A stretch of DNA of 64,000 nt, taken from Streptomyces albiflavescens (lineage in GTDB: Bacteria > Actinomycetota > Actinomycetes > Streptomycetales > Streptomycetaceae). Location of the stretch: assembly GCF_014645835.1 (NCBI RefSeq), contig NZ_BMMM01000002.1, forward strand, positions 118,388-182,387. The letters are read 5' to 3'. The notes beneath the pieces were generated by a model, which had not been told where the DNA came from, did not search any database, and worked only from the letters and a program-made list of their open reading frames with translations. Positions 16,651-24,897 of this stretch are shown here, one piece after another (position 1 is the stretch's first letter; the number at the start of each line of letters is the position of its first letter). The position numbers and the translations under genes were made by a program.

Positions 16651-16722
16651 AGGCCGTGGCGGGAATCGAACCCACGTAACTCGCTTTGCAGGCGAGTCCC
16701 TAAACCACTCGGGCACACGGCC
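16651..16722 (-). tRNA. tRNA-Cys (GCA)
   Basis: The minus strand folds as a complete tRNA: acceptor GGCCGTG with CACGGCC, D arm, anticodon stem CTCGC/GCGAG around loop CTGCAAA (anticodon GCA), T arm with GGTTCGATTCC and discriminator U73, which is typical for cysteine tRNA. CCA is not encoded. Its 3' half is repeated at 12726-12769, making it the apparent integration target of the island to its left. Confidence 0.93.
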
Positions 16723-17007
16723 GAACACATTGGCCGCCACTCAGGTAGACGCCCAATGTCAGGTGCGGCACGGCTCACTCGTTCCGAACCTGATGAGAAG
16801 ACCGTAGGCGGGGGCGCGGGCGGGGCTCAAGGGATGGGCGGGCGCTGCAACGGGACTGCCATACGCCGTTCATGAACCGCCGGGTGGCCCGGGTCTCATG
16901 AACTGCCGGGGGCCCCGGGTTCGTGGCTGGTCGTACGACCAAAGGCCCAGTCGATCACCGTCTCCGGACAGGGGCCAATGTTAGTTGTGCCCCTTACGCT
17001 GACGGAC

Positions 17008-18432
17008 ATGGCAGCCCTGGAAACGAGTGAGGCCGCGACGGCACCGTCGGAGGTGGCAGGCGGTGTGCTGAGCCGCCCGTACCGTGCGCTCAGCGTTGGG
17101 ATCGTCTCCGTCGTGCTGGTGATCGCCTTCGAGGCGACCGCCGTGGGGACGGCGATGCCCGTGGCGGCGCGCGACCTCGACGGGGTGTCGCTGTACGCCT
17201 TCGCGTTCTCGGGGTACTTCACGACGAGCCTGTTCGGGATGGTGCTCGCCGGGCAGTGGTCGGACCGGGACGGGCCGCTGGCGTCGCTGACCGCGGGGAT
17301 CGCGGCGTTCGCGGCGGGGTTGTTGCTGTCCGGGACGGCGGCGTCCATGTGGGTGTTCATCCTGGGGCGGGCCGTGCAGGGGCTCGGTGGCGGGCTGGTG
17401 ATCGTCGCCCTGTACGTGGTGGTCGGACGGGTCTATCCGGAGCGGTTGCGGCCGTCGATCATGGCGGCGTTCGCGGCCGGCTGGGTGGTTCCGTCCGTGG
17501 TCGGCCCGCTCGCGGCGGGTGCGGTGACCGAACACCTGGGCTGGCGCTGGGTGTTCGTCGGGATACCTGTCCTGGTCGTCTTTCCGCTGGCACTCGCGCT
17601 GCCCCAGATACGGCGGCGGACGTCGGGAGGGGCGGGGGAGGCCGTCCCCGCGCCCCTCGACCGGCGGCGCATCCGGCTGGCGCTCGGGATCTCGCTGGGC
17701 GCCGGGCTCCTCCAGTACGCCGCCCAGGACTTGGAGTGGCTGTCGCTCGTCCCGGCCGCCGCCGGTGCCGCGCTGCTCGTCCCGGCCGTCCTCGGGCTGC
17801 TGCCGCGCGGCACGTACCGGGCGGCGCGCGGGCTGCCCTCCGTGGTGCTGTTGCGCGGGGTCGCGGCCGGGTCGTTCATCGCCGCCGAGTCCTTCGTGCC
17901 GCTCATGCTGGTCACCCAGCGGGGGCTCTCGCCGACACTCGCCGGGTTCTCGCTCGCGGCGGGCGGCGGGACCTGGGCGCTGGGGTCGTACGTGCAGGCG
18001 CGGCCGCGCGTGGAGCCGTACCGGGACCGGTTGATGTTCCTCGGCATGGTGCTGGTCGCGGCCGCCATCGCCACCGCGCCCAGCGTGCTGATCCACGCCG
18101 TGCCCGTCTGGATCGTCGCCGTCGCCTGGGCGTTCGGCTGCTTCGGCATGGGTCTGGTGATCGCCTCGACCAGCGTGCTGCTGCTCCACCTGTCGGCATC
18201 CGAGGAGGCCGGCGCCAACTCCGCCGCGCTGCAGATCTCCGACGGTCTGTCCAATGTGCTGCTGCTCGCCGTGGGCGGCGCGGCCTTCGCGGCGCTGGGC
18301 GGCGGCACCGTCACGGACGCGGCCACGTCCGCCTCCGGTTCGCATCCCGCCGCCTTCGCCGCCGTGTTCCTGCCCATGGCCGGGGTGGCGCTGGTGGGTG
18401 CCTGGGTGACGACACGGCTGCGGGAGCGGTGA
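17008..18432 (+). CDS. MFS transporter (drug/efflux type)
   Basis: 474 aa with about 12-14 hydrophobic segments. The ATG at 17008 is preceded by TACGCT at 16995-17000, a fitting -10 hexamer, so the mRNA is probably leaderless; an ATG at 16978 would precede this promoter. The loop after helix 2 (GQWSDRDGPL) is the MFS motif A region, and WVVPSVVGPLAAGAVTEHLGWRWVF after helix 4-5 is the motif C-like antiporter block. These place it near the DHA/multidrug antiporters. The substrate is unknown. The 285 bases between tRNA-Cys and this gene hold only its promoter. Confidence 0.85.
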   Translation: MAALETSEAATAPSEVAGGVLSRPYRALSVGIVSVVLVIAFEATAVGTAMPVAARDLDGVSLYAFAFSGYFTTSLFGMVLAGQWSDRDGPLASLTAGIAAFAAGLLLSGTAASMWVFILGRAVQGLGGGLVIVALYVVVGRVYPERLRPSIMAAFAAGWVVPSVVGPLAAGAVTEHLGWRWVFVGIPVLVVFPLALALPQIRRRTSGGAGEAVPAPLDRRRIRLALGISLGAGLLQYAAQDLEWLSLVPAAAGAALLVPAVLGLLPRGTYRAARGLPSVVLLRGVAAGSFIAAESFVPLMLVTQRGLSPTLAGFSLAAGGGTWALGSYVQARPRVEPYRDRLMFLGMVLVAAAIATAPSVLIHAVPVWIVAVAWAFGCFGMGLVIASTSVLLLHLSASEEAGANSAALQISDGLSNVLLLAVGGAAFAALGGGTVTDAATSASGSHPAAFAAVFLPMAGVALVGAWVTTRLRER

Positions 18433-18467
18433 TCGTAAACGCGTCGGCTCGGGCCGGTGCCGTGCTT

Positions 18468-18473
18468 TAGCGT
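18468..18473 (+). promoter_or_regulatory. -10 hexamer for leaderless toxin-antitoxin transcript
   Basis: TAGCGT lies 6 bases before the ATG at 18480 and there is no ribosome site, which is the usual arrangement for a leaderless actinobacterial transcript. Confidence 0.5.
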
Positions 18474-18479
18474 CTCCGC

Positions 18480-18671
18480 ATGGAACTTCGCCTCGACCTC
18501 GCCCTGGCGCAGGCCCTCGACGACCTCGCCGACGCGCAGGACCGCCTGCCCGAGGAGATCGCCGAAGAGGCCGTACGCAGGTATCTGCGGGAGGAGGGCG
18601 CGCACGTCCGCGCCCTCGCCACCCGGCTCGCGAAGGAGCACGCCGAGCTGTTGAGGAGGCTCGGCGAATGA
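18480..18671 (+). CDS. Ribbon-helix-helix-type antitoxin
   Basis: 63 aa, highly charged and helical. The N-terminal MELRLDLALAQALDDLAD strand-helix pattern and following RLPEEIAEEAVRRYL match short RHH/CopG-like DNA-binding proteins. It overlaps the following Doc gene by ATGA, the classical antitoxin-toxin order. As in other such modules it should bind and neutralise the toxin and repress the shared promoter. Pairing is inferred from overlap and family. Confidence 0.75.
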   Translation: MELRLDLALAQALDDLADAQDRLPEEIAEEAVRRYLREEGAHVRALATRLAKEHAELLRRLGE

Positions 18672-19054
18672 CCGGGACCCGCACACGTCACCTGACCGTC
18701 GCCGAGGTGACGGACCTCGCGGAGGTCGCCTTCGGCGGCCGCGCGCCCGAGGCCCGGGAGCCGGGGCTGCTGGCCTCGGCCGTCCACCGCCCCCGCGCCC
18801 GGATGCTCGGCGTCGCCGCGTACCAGGACCTGTACGAGCAGGCCGCCGCGCTGCTGCACGCCATCAGCACCAACCACCCCCTCGTCGACGGCAACAAGCG
18901 GACCGCCTGGCTCGCCGCCGCGACCTTCCTCGCCGTCAACGGCGTCGACCTCGCGTCCTGCGACCAGAACACGGCGTACGACCTGGTCATCGACGTGGCC
19001 TCCGGTGAGGAGAGCGACATCGGCGTGATCGCGGACCGGCTGCGCGGTCTGTGA
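18668..19054 (+). CDS. Doc/Fic-family toxin (death on curing)
   Basis: 128 aa. The Fic active-site loop is HPLVDGNKRTA with H70, D74, G75, N76, K77 and R78, close to the Doc consensus HxFx[D/N]GNKR; Doc enzymes phosphorylate EF-Tu, unlike AMPylating Fic enzymes. Length and the AVNGVDL region after the motif also fit Doc. ATG 18668 overlaps the antitoxin stop. Together the two genes form a type II toxin-antitoxin module near a tRNA-linked island. Confidence 0.85.
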   Translation: MTGTRTRHLTVAEVTDLAEVAFGGRAPEAREPGLLASAVHRPRARMLGVAAYQDLYEQAAALLHAISTNHPLVDGNKRTAWLAAATFLAVNGVDLASCDQNTAYDLVIDVASGEESDIGVIADRLRGL

Positions 19055-19094
19055 GGTGGATCCCATCCACGGGTGACCCGGCGTCGTCGGCGCG

Positions 19095-19121
19095 TTGACA
19101 CATCCGGGTCGCCGGTAGGGT
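19095..19121 (+). promoter_or_regulatory. Sigma-HrdB-like promoter before the helicase
   Basis: TTGACA at 19095-19100 and TAGGGT at 19116-19121, both near consensus for the main Streptomyces sigma factor, but with a short 15-base spacer. It lies ~100 bases before the helicase start. Confidence 0.5.
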
Positions 19122-19222
19122 GGCCCGGTTGTCATACGTAGCAGAGCCGCCCGCCCGTCTCCCACCACCGCCCTACCTGACGCGCTGCGCGCGGCCCCTT
19201 TAATTCGACTCCCACGGAGACC

Positions 19223-21016
19223 GTGACTACCACCGCCGCCACCTCCTCGCACCATCTCTCACCCGCCTTCCCCGGCCGCGCCCCCTGGGGCACCGCCAAC
19301 AAGCTGCGCGCCTGGCAGCAGGGGGCAATGGAGAAGTACATCCAGGAGCAGCCGCGCGACTTCCTGGCCGTCGCCACGCCCGGCGCCGGTAAGACGACGT
19401 TCGCGCTGACGCTCGCGTCCTGGCTGTTGCACCACCATGTCGTGCAGCAGGTGACCGTGGTCGCGCCGACCGAGCATCTGAAGAAGCAGTGGGCGGAGGC
19501 GGCCGCGCGGATAGGGATCAAGCTGGATCCCGAGTACAGCGCGGGGCCGCTCAGCAAGGAGTACCAGGGCGTCGCCGTGACGTACGCGGGTGTGGGCGTG
19601 CGGCCGATGCTGCACCGCAACCGCTCCGAGCAGCGGAAGACGCTCGTCATTCTTGACGAGATCCACCACGCCGGTGACAGCAAGTCCTGGGGTGAGGCCT
19701 GCCTTGAGGCCTTCGAGCCGGCCACCCGCCGGCTCGCGCTCACCGGTACGCCCTTCCGGTCCGACACCAACCCCATCCCCTTCGTGACGTACGAGGAGGG
19801 CAACGACGGGATTCGGCGGTCCGCCGCCGATTACACGTACGGATACGGGTCCGCCCTCGGCGACGGCGTCGTGCGGCCCGTCATCTTCCTTTCCTACAGC
19901 GGCAACATGCGGTGGCGTACGAAGGCGGGGGACGAGATCGCGGCGCGGCTCGGTGAGCCGATGACCAAGGACGCCATCAGCCAGGCCTGGCGTACCGCCC
20001 TCGATCCGCGTGGCGAGTGGATGCCGAGTGTGCTGCGCGCCGCCGACCAGCGGCTGACCGAGGTGCGCAAGGGCATTCCGGACGCCGGGGCCCTCGTCAT
20101 CGCCTCCGACCAGGACTCGGCGCGCGCGTATGCCAAGCTCATCCGCGAGATCACCGGTACGAAGGCGACCCTCGTCCTCTCCGACGACACGGGTGCCTCG
20201 AACCGCATCGACGAGTTCAGTCACAACGACGACCGGTGGATGGTCGCGGTGCGGATGGTGTCCGAGGGCGTGGACGTGCCGCGGCTCGCCGTCGGCGTGT
20301 ACGCGACCACGATCTCGACCCCTCTTTTCTTCGCGCAGGCCGTCGGACGCTTCGTGCGTTCCCGGCGGCGCGGTGAGACCGCGTCCGTCTTCCTCCCGAC
20401 CGTCCCCGACCTCCTCGGCTTCGCCAACGAGATGGAGGTCGAGCGCGATCACGTCCTCGACAAGCCCAAGAAGGAGGGCGAGGAGGACCCGTACGCCGAG
20501 TCCGAGAAGGAGATGGAGGAGGCGAACCGGGAGCAGGACGAGGACACCGGGGAGCAGGAGCAGTTCTCCTTCGAGGCGCTGGAATCGGAAGCCGTCTTCG
20601 ACCGGGTCCTTTACGACGGCGCCGAGTTCGGGATGCAGGCCCACCCGGGCAGCGAAGAGGAGCAGGACTACCTCGGGATTCCGGGGCTCCTCGAACCCGA
20701 CCAGGTTCAGCTGCTGTTGCAGAAGCGGCAGGCCCGGCAGATCGCGCACAGCCGCAAGAAGCCGGACGAGGAGGCCGATCTCCTCGAACTCCCCGCCGAG
20801 CGGCGGCCCGTGGTCTCCCACAAGGAGATGCTGGAGCTCCGCAAGCAGCTCAACACCATGGTCGGCGCATACGTCCATCAGAGCGGCAAGCCGCACGGTG
20901 TGATCCACACCGAGCTGCGGCGTGTGTGCGGGGGGCCGCCGAGCGCGGAGGCGACGGCGGGGCAGCTGCGACAGCGGATCGCCAAGGTGCAGGAGTGGGC
21001 TACCCGGATGCGGTGA
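19223..21016 (+). CDS. DEAD/DEAH-box superfamily 2 helicase
   Basis: 597 aa from GTG 19223. The helicase core fills residues ~25-410: Walker A PGAGKTT with K57, motif II DEIHH at 145-149, motif III TGTPFRSD, and motif VI AVGRFVRSRRRGE. The C-terminal ~190 residues contain a long acidic, Glu-rich segment (around residues 415-450) and a helical region ending in a DNA/RNA-binding-like stretch. This architecture resembles the UvrB/Res-type SF2 helicases common in actinomycetes. The nucleic-acid substrate is unknown. It has its own promoter and no partner gene in an operon. Confidence 0.85.
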   Translation: MTTTAATSSHHLSPAFPGRAPWGTANKLRAWQQGAMEKYIQEQPRDFLAVATPGAGKTTFALTLASWLLHHHVVQQVTVVAPTEHLKKQWAEAAARIGIKLDPEYSAGPLSKEYQGVAVTYAGVGVRPMLHRNRSEQRKTLVILDEIHHAGDSKSWGEACLEAFEPATRRLALTGTPFRSDTNPIPFVTYEEGNDGIRRSAADYTYGYGSALGDGVVRPVIFLSYSGNMRWRTKAGDEIAARLGEPMTKDAISQAWRTALDPRGEWMPSVLRAADQRLTEVRKGIPDAGALVIASDQDSARAYAKLIREITGTKATLVLSDDTGASNRIDEFSHNDDRWMVAVRMVSEGVDVPRLAVGVYATTISTPLFFAQAVGRFVRSRRRGETASVFLPTVPDLLGFANEMEVERDHVLDKPKKEGEEDPYAESEKEMEEANREQDEDTGEQEQFSFEALESEAVFDRVLYDGAEFGMQAHPGSEEEQDYLGIPGLLEPDQVQLLLQKRQARQIAHSRKKPDEEADLLELPAERRPVVSHKEMLELRKQLNTMVGAYVHQSGKPHGVIHTELRRVCGGPPSAEATAGQLRQRIAKVQEWATRMR

Positions 21017-21475
21017 CGCCGGGCGCCGTGTCTGAGCGGGGCCCTCGGGGCGCGAGGCGGGTGACCTCACCGCGTTCGGTGCGAGTGAGGAGGTGACATC
21101 CGGGCGTGTGTTCCCGCCCTACAGGCGCGATGTCCCGCCGTAGGGGCGTGTGTTGTGCCGTGTGCGCTGTGTACAAGGGTGGTGCACGCCGAGTGGTGGG
21201 CGCTGTTTCGTATCGGGACAAAGAGAAAGAGTCCGTACCAGCCACTGCCCGGATTCTGGACGGAGACTTCCGCTGAGCGGACCGGCTCGCTACTGTCCCG
21301 CTACGCACACGCCCCGTGGCAGCGCCGCCGCGGAGCGCAGCCGTGAAGCGACTCACGCCCGGGAAGAACCCGGGTCGTCAGCCGACCGGCGGCCTCTGAA
21401 GCGCGTCGCCGACGGGACTCGGTGTCGCAACCGCCGCGAGGGGGCCGTCGACCTCACCACTAAGGAGTGGGCGTC
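21017..21475. other. Intergenic region before the IclR gene
   Basis: About 460 bases with no supported gene. No obvious terminator with a T tract follows the helicase. The last part carries the ribosome site AAGGAG (21462-21467) of the IclR gene; I cannot name an operator or riboswitch here. Confidence 0.5.
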
Positions 21476-22117
21476 GTGACCGCGGAGACCTCTCAGACGC
21501 TCGACCGGGGACTGCGCGTCCTCAAGCTGCTCGCCGACACGGATCACGGACTGACCGTCACCGAGCTCTCGAACAAATTGGGTGTCAATCGGACCGTTGT
21601 GTACCGCTTGCTCGCCACGTTGGAGCAGCACGCTCTCGTACGCCGTGATCTGGGTGGCCGGGCCCGGGTCGGGCTCGGGGTGCTGCGGCTGGGCCGCCAG
21701 GTGCATCCGTTGGTACGGGAGGCCGCGCTGCCCGCGTTGCGGTCGCTGGCCGAGGACATCGGGGCCACCGCTCATCTCACGCTGGTCGATGGGACCGAGG
21801 CGCTGGCCGTCGCGGTCGTGGAGCCGACGTGGACGGACTATCACGTGGCCTATCGCGCCGGGTTCCGGCATCCGCTCGATCGTGGTGCCGCGGGGCGGGC
21901 GATTCTTGCCGCTCGGCAGGCGCCGGTGGGGGAGCCCGGGTACACGCTCACGCATGGGGAGTTGGAGGCGGGGGCGAGTGGGGCTGCGGCTCCGTTGATC
22001 GGGGTGACCGGGGTCGAGGGAAGCGTCGGCGTGGTGATGCTCGCCGACTCCGTCCCCGAGCGGGTCGGGCCCCGCGTTGTGGACGCGGCCCGAGAGGTGG
22101 CTGACGCGTTGCGTTGA
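21476..22117 (+). CDS. IclR-family transcriptional regulator
   Basis: 213 aa. GTG 21476 is chosen because AAGGAG ends 8 bases upstream; the in-frame GTG at 21467 overlaps that site. Residues ~5-65 form the winged helix (GLTVTELSNKLGVNRTVVYRLLATLEQ), and the C-terminal effector domain includes GRAILAARQ. It is somewhat shorter than the usual ~250 aa. IclR proteins generally sense small metabolites and control adjacent catabolic or uptake genes, here most likely the amino-acid permease 220 bases downstream on the same strand. Confidence 0.85.
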   Translation: MTAETSQTLDRGLRVLKLLADTDHGLTVTELSNKLGVNRTVVYRLLATLEQHALVRRDLGGRARVGLGVLRLGRQVHPLVREAALPALRSLAEDIGATAHLTLVDGTEALAVAVVEPTWTDYHVAYRAGFRHPLDRGAAGRAILAARQAPVGEPGYTLTHGELEAGASGAAAPLIGVTGVEGSVGVVMLADSVPERVGPRVVDAAREVADALR

Positions 22118-22339
22118 GCCTGGCCGAGGCCGCCCCCGCCCCGGCGGCCGATGGCTCACCGCTGTGGCGGCCATGGCGGCTACGCCCCGCCCGCAGTCGC
22201 ATATGTTTCCCTTCGAGGCCCGGCTTTGGCCGACCCGCCAAACCGTTCCCGCCATCTCTGGCCGATAGGCCCACCGCCCGCCGTCCCGTCCTCCGCATCA
22301 TCAGGGCACTGATGGCGGAACGGTGGAGGGAGTGCCCCG

Positions 22340-23818
22340 GTGGAGACAGTGCGTACGCGGACGGATGTCGGGCAAGAGAGCGGGTGGGCGGCTCGGCTGA
22401 CGCGGCGGCAAGGGGTCGGGGCGCTGGTCGCCGAGGCTGCCGGGAGTCCGCTCAAGCGGACCATGGGGGTCGGGCAGCTCACGTTGCTCAGTGTGGGGGC
22501 CACGCTCGGGACCGGGATCTTCGTCGTGCTCGGGGAGGCCGTTCCCGAGGCCGGGCCCGCGATCGTGGTGTCGTTCGTGCTCGCCGGGGTGACCGCGCTG
22601 TTCTCCGCGCTGTCGTATGCCGAGCTGGCCGGCATGATCCCGGGCTCAGGTTCCTCGTACAGCTACGCCTACGCGACCCTCGGCGAGCTCGTCGCCTGGG
22701 TCTGCGGCTGGTGTCTGATCCTGGAGTACGGGGTGTCCGTGGCCGCCGTCGCGGTCGGCTGGGGGCAGTACGTCAATGAGTTGCTGGACCTGACCGTCGG
22801 GGTGACCCTGCCCGATTCCCTCAGCGCGCCGCCCGGTGACGGCGGTGTGCTGAACATCCCCGCCGCCGCCATCGTCGTCCTCGCCATGGTCGTGCTGCTG
22901 CGGGGTGCCCGGGAGAGCGCCGTCGCCAACACCCTCATGGTCGGCGTGAAGATCGCCGCCCTGGTCATGTTCTGCGCGGTCGCCTTCACCGCCTTCCGCG
23001 CCGGGAACTTCACGCCCCTCTTTCCGCTCGGCACGGCCGGCATGAGCGCGGGCGCCGCCTCGCTCTTCTTCTCCTACATCGGCTTCGACGCCGCGTCGAC
23101 GGCGGGCGAGGAGGCCAAGAACCCGCAGCGCGATCTCCCTCGCGCGATCATCCTCTCCCTCGTCCTCGTCACCGCGCTGTACGTCCTCGTCGCGGTCGCC
23201 GCGCTCGGCGCCATGCCGTGGCAGAAGTTCGAGGGGACCGAGGCCACGCTGAGCCAGGTGCTCGTGCAGTCGGTGGGCGGCGGCAGTCTGTGGCCGATCC
23301 TGCTCTCCATCGGCGCGGTCGTCGCCACCACCAGCGTCGTCCTCACCGTCCAGTACGGGCAGATCCGCATCCTCTTCGCGATGTCCCGGGACGGACTCGT
23401 CCCGCCGCTGTTCTCCAAGGTGCACCCCACCACCGGGGTGCCGCGCGCCAACACGGTCATCGTCTCCGGCTTCATCGCCGTGCTCGCCGCGCTCGTCCCG
23501 CTGGGCGCCCTCGCCGACGCCACCAGCATCGGCACGCTCTTCGCCTTCATGCTGGTCAACCTGGCCGTCATCCTGCTGCGCCGCCGCAGCCCCGGGGCGC
23601 CCCGCTCCTTCCGGGTGCCCTTCTCGCCGGTCACGCCGATCCTGGGCGTCGGCTTCTGCGCGTACATGCTGTTCAGCCTGGGGACGGACACATGGGTCGC
23701 GTTCGGCGCGTGGATGGCCGTCGGCCTGGTGATCTACTGGCTGTACGGGATCAAGAACTCCAGGCTCAACCAGCGCCCCGAGCTCCAGGAACCCGACCTC
23801 ACGCAGGAATCCGCATGA
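22340..23818 (+). CDS. APC-superfamily amino-acid permease (cationic amino acid transporter type)
   Basis: 492 aa from GTG 22340 (GGAGGG about 10 bases upstream). About 12 membrane segments. The first helix carries the APC signature SVGATLGTGIFVVLGEA, and GFDAASTAGEEAKNPQRDLPRAI is the loop typical of the YfnA/CAT subgroup. It should import amino acids by proton symport. The stop overlaps the next gene's ATG, so uptake is coupled to the desuccinylase gene. Confidence 0.87.
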   Translation: METVRTRTDVGQESGWAARLTRRQGVGALVAEAAGSPLKRTMGVGQLTLLSVGATLGTGIFVVLGEAVPEAGPAIVVSFVLAGVTALFSALSYAELAGMIPGSGSSYSYAYATLGELVAWVCGWCLILEYGVSVAAVAVGWGQYVNELLDLTVGVTLPDSLSAPPGDGGVLNIPAAAIVVLAMVVLLRGARESAVANTLMVGVKIAALVMFCAVAFTAFRAGNFTPLFPLGTAGMSAGAASLFFSYIGFDAASTAGEEAKNPQRDLPRAIILSLVLVTALYVLVAVAALGAMPWQKFEGTEATLSQVLVQSVGGGSLWPILLSIGAVVATTSVVLTVQYGQIRILFAMSRDGLVPPLFSKVHPTTGVPRANTVIVSGFIAVLAALVPLGALADATSIGTLFAFMLVNLAVILLRRRSPGAPRSFRVPFSPVTPILGVGFCAYMLFSLGTDTWVAFGAWMAVGLVIYWLYGIKNSRLNQRPELQEPDLTQESA

Positions 23819-24897
23819 CCGTCCGGAACACCTCCCTCGACCTCACCACCGACGTCGTCGCCCTCACCCGCGCCCTCGTCGACATCCCCTCCGAGAGCGG
23901 CGAGGAGGTCCGGCTCGTGGACGCCGTGGAGGCGGCCCTCGCCGCACTCCCGCACCTCACCGTCGAACGCGTCGGCAACTCGGTGGTCGCCCGCACGGAC
24001 CTCGGCCACCCCGAACGGGTCGTGATCGCGGGCCACTTGGACACCGTCCCTGCCGCCGGGAACCTGCCCTCCCGCCTGGACGGCGACCTGCTGTACGGCC
24101 TCGGCGCCTGCGACATGAAGGGCGGCGTCTCGGTTGCCCTGCGGCTGGCGGCCACGCTCCCCGCGCCGGCCGCGCGCGACATCACGTACGTCTTCTACGA
24201 GTGCGAGGAGGTCGAGGGCGACCGCAACGGGCTCGGCAGGATCGCCGCCGAGCGGCCGGAGCTCCTCGATGCCGACCTCGCGATCCTCATGGAGCCCTCC
24301 GACGCCGGGGTCGAGGCCGGCTGTCAGGGCGTACTCATGGCCGACATCACGGTGCGTGGCGAGCGCGCGCACACCGCGCGCGCCTGGATGGGCGTGAACG
24401 CCGCGCACCGCGCCGGGGCCGTCCTCCAGCGGCTGGCCGACCACACCCCCGCGCGGGTCGTGATCGACGGCCTGGAGTACCGGGAAGGGCTGAACGCCGT
24501 CGCCGTACGGTCCGGGGTCGCGGGCAACGTCGTACCCGACGAGTGCGTGATCACGATCAACTCCCGTTTCGCGCCCAGCCGTTCGCCCGAGGAGGCAGAG
24601 GCATACGTGCGCGACCTCTTCCCGGAGTACGACATCGACGTCACCGACGTGGTGCAGGGCGCCCTGCCCGGGCTCGGCCAGGACGCCGTGGCCTCGCTTG
24701 TCGACGTACTGGGTGTGGTGCCCCGTCCGAAGCTCGGCTGGACCGATGTCGCCCGGTTCGCCGCGCTCGGTGTCCCGGCGCTCAACTACGGCCCCGGGGA
24801 CCCGGTGCTGGCGCACACGGCGGGCGAGTACGTGCCGGTGGCGCAGCTGCGCGTGTGCGAGGAGCGGCTCAGGGGCTGGCTGGCGGTGTCGCCCTGA
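23815..24897 (+). CDS. dapE: M20-family succinyl-diaminopimelate desuccinylase (DapE-type)
   Basis: 360 aa, ATG overlapping the permease stop (ATGA). Metal-site motifs of the M20 zinc hydrolases are present: GHLDTVP near residue 63 and GACDMKGG near residue 98, then YECEEVEG and the ExS-type segment MEPSD. The C-terminal block PRPKLGWTDVARFAALG resembles actinobacterial DapE, which removes succinate from N-succinyl-LL-diaminopimelate for lysine and peptidoglycan. Its coupling to an amino-acid permease and closeness to a GNAT plus N-acylamino-acid racemase raise the alternative that it hydrolyses other N-succinyl amino acids. It overlaps the convergent PucR gene by 29 bases. Confidence 0.75.
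   Translation: MTVRNTSLDLTTDVVALTRALVDIPSESGEEVRLVDAVEAALAALPHLTVERVGNSVVARTDLGHPERVVIAGHLDTVPAAGNLPSRLDGDLLYGLGACDMKGGVSVALRLAATLPAPAARDITYVFYECEEVEGDRNGLGRIAAERPELLDADLAILMEPSDAGVEAGCQGVLMADITVRGERAHTARAWMGVNAAHRAGAVLQRLADHTPARVVIDGLEYREGLNAVAVRSGVAGNVVPDECVITINSRFAPSRSPEEAEAYVRDLFPEYDIDVTDVVQGALPGLGQDAVASLVDVLGVVPRPKLGWTDVARFAALGVPALNYGPGDPVLAHTAGEYVPVAQLRVCEERLRGWLAVSP

Larger units (their letters stand above)
12726..16693. mobile_element. Island flanked by tRNA-Cys direct repeats (decayed or non-autonomous integrated element)
   Basis: A 44-bp sequence at 12726-12769, identical except for one base to 16650-16693, corresponds to the 3' half of tRNA-Cys (anticodon loop to acceptor end). 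The intact tRNA-Cys (16651-16722, minus strand) points into the region, so the geometry is that of an element inserted at a tRNA 3' end: complete tRNA at one border, displaced 3' fragment at the other. Between them are an FMN reductase gene, three related collagen-like genes, large direct repeats and broken coding fragments, but no integrase, excisionase or replication gene that I can recognise. It may be a deletion remnant of a larger integrative element, or a passive cassette. Confidence 0.7.
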
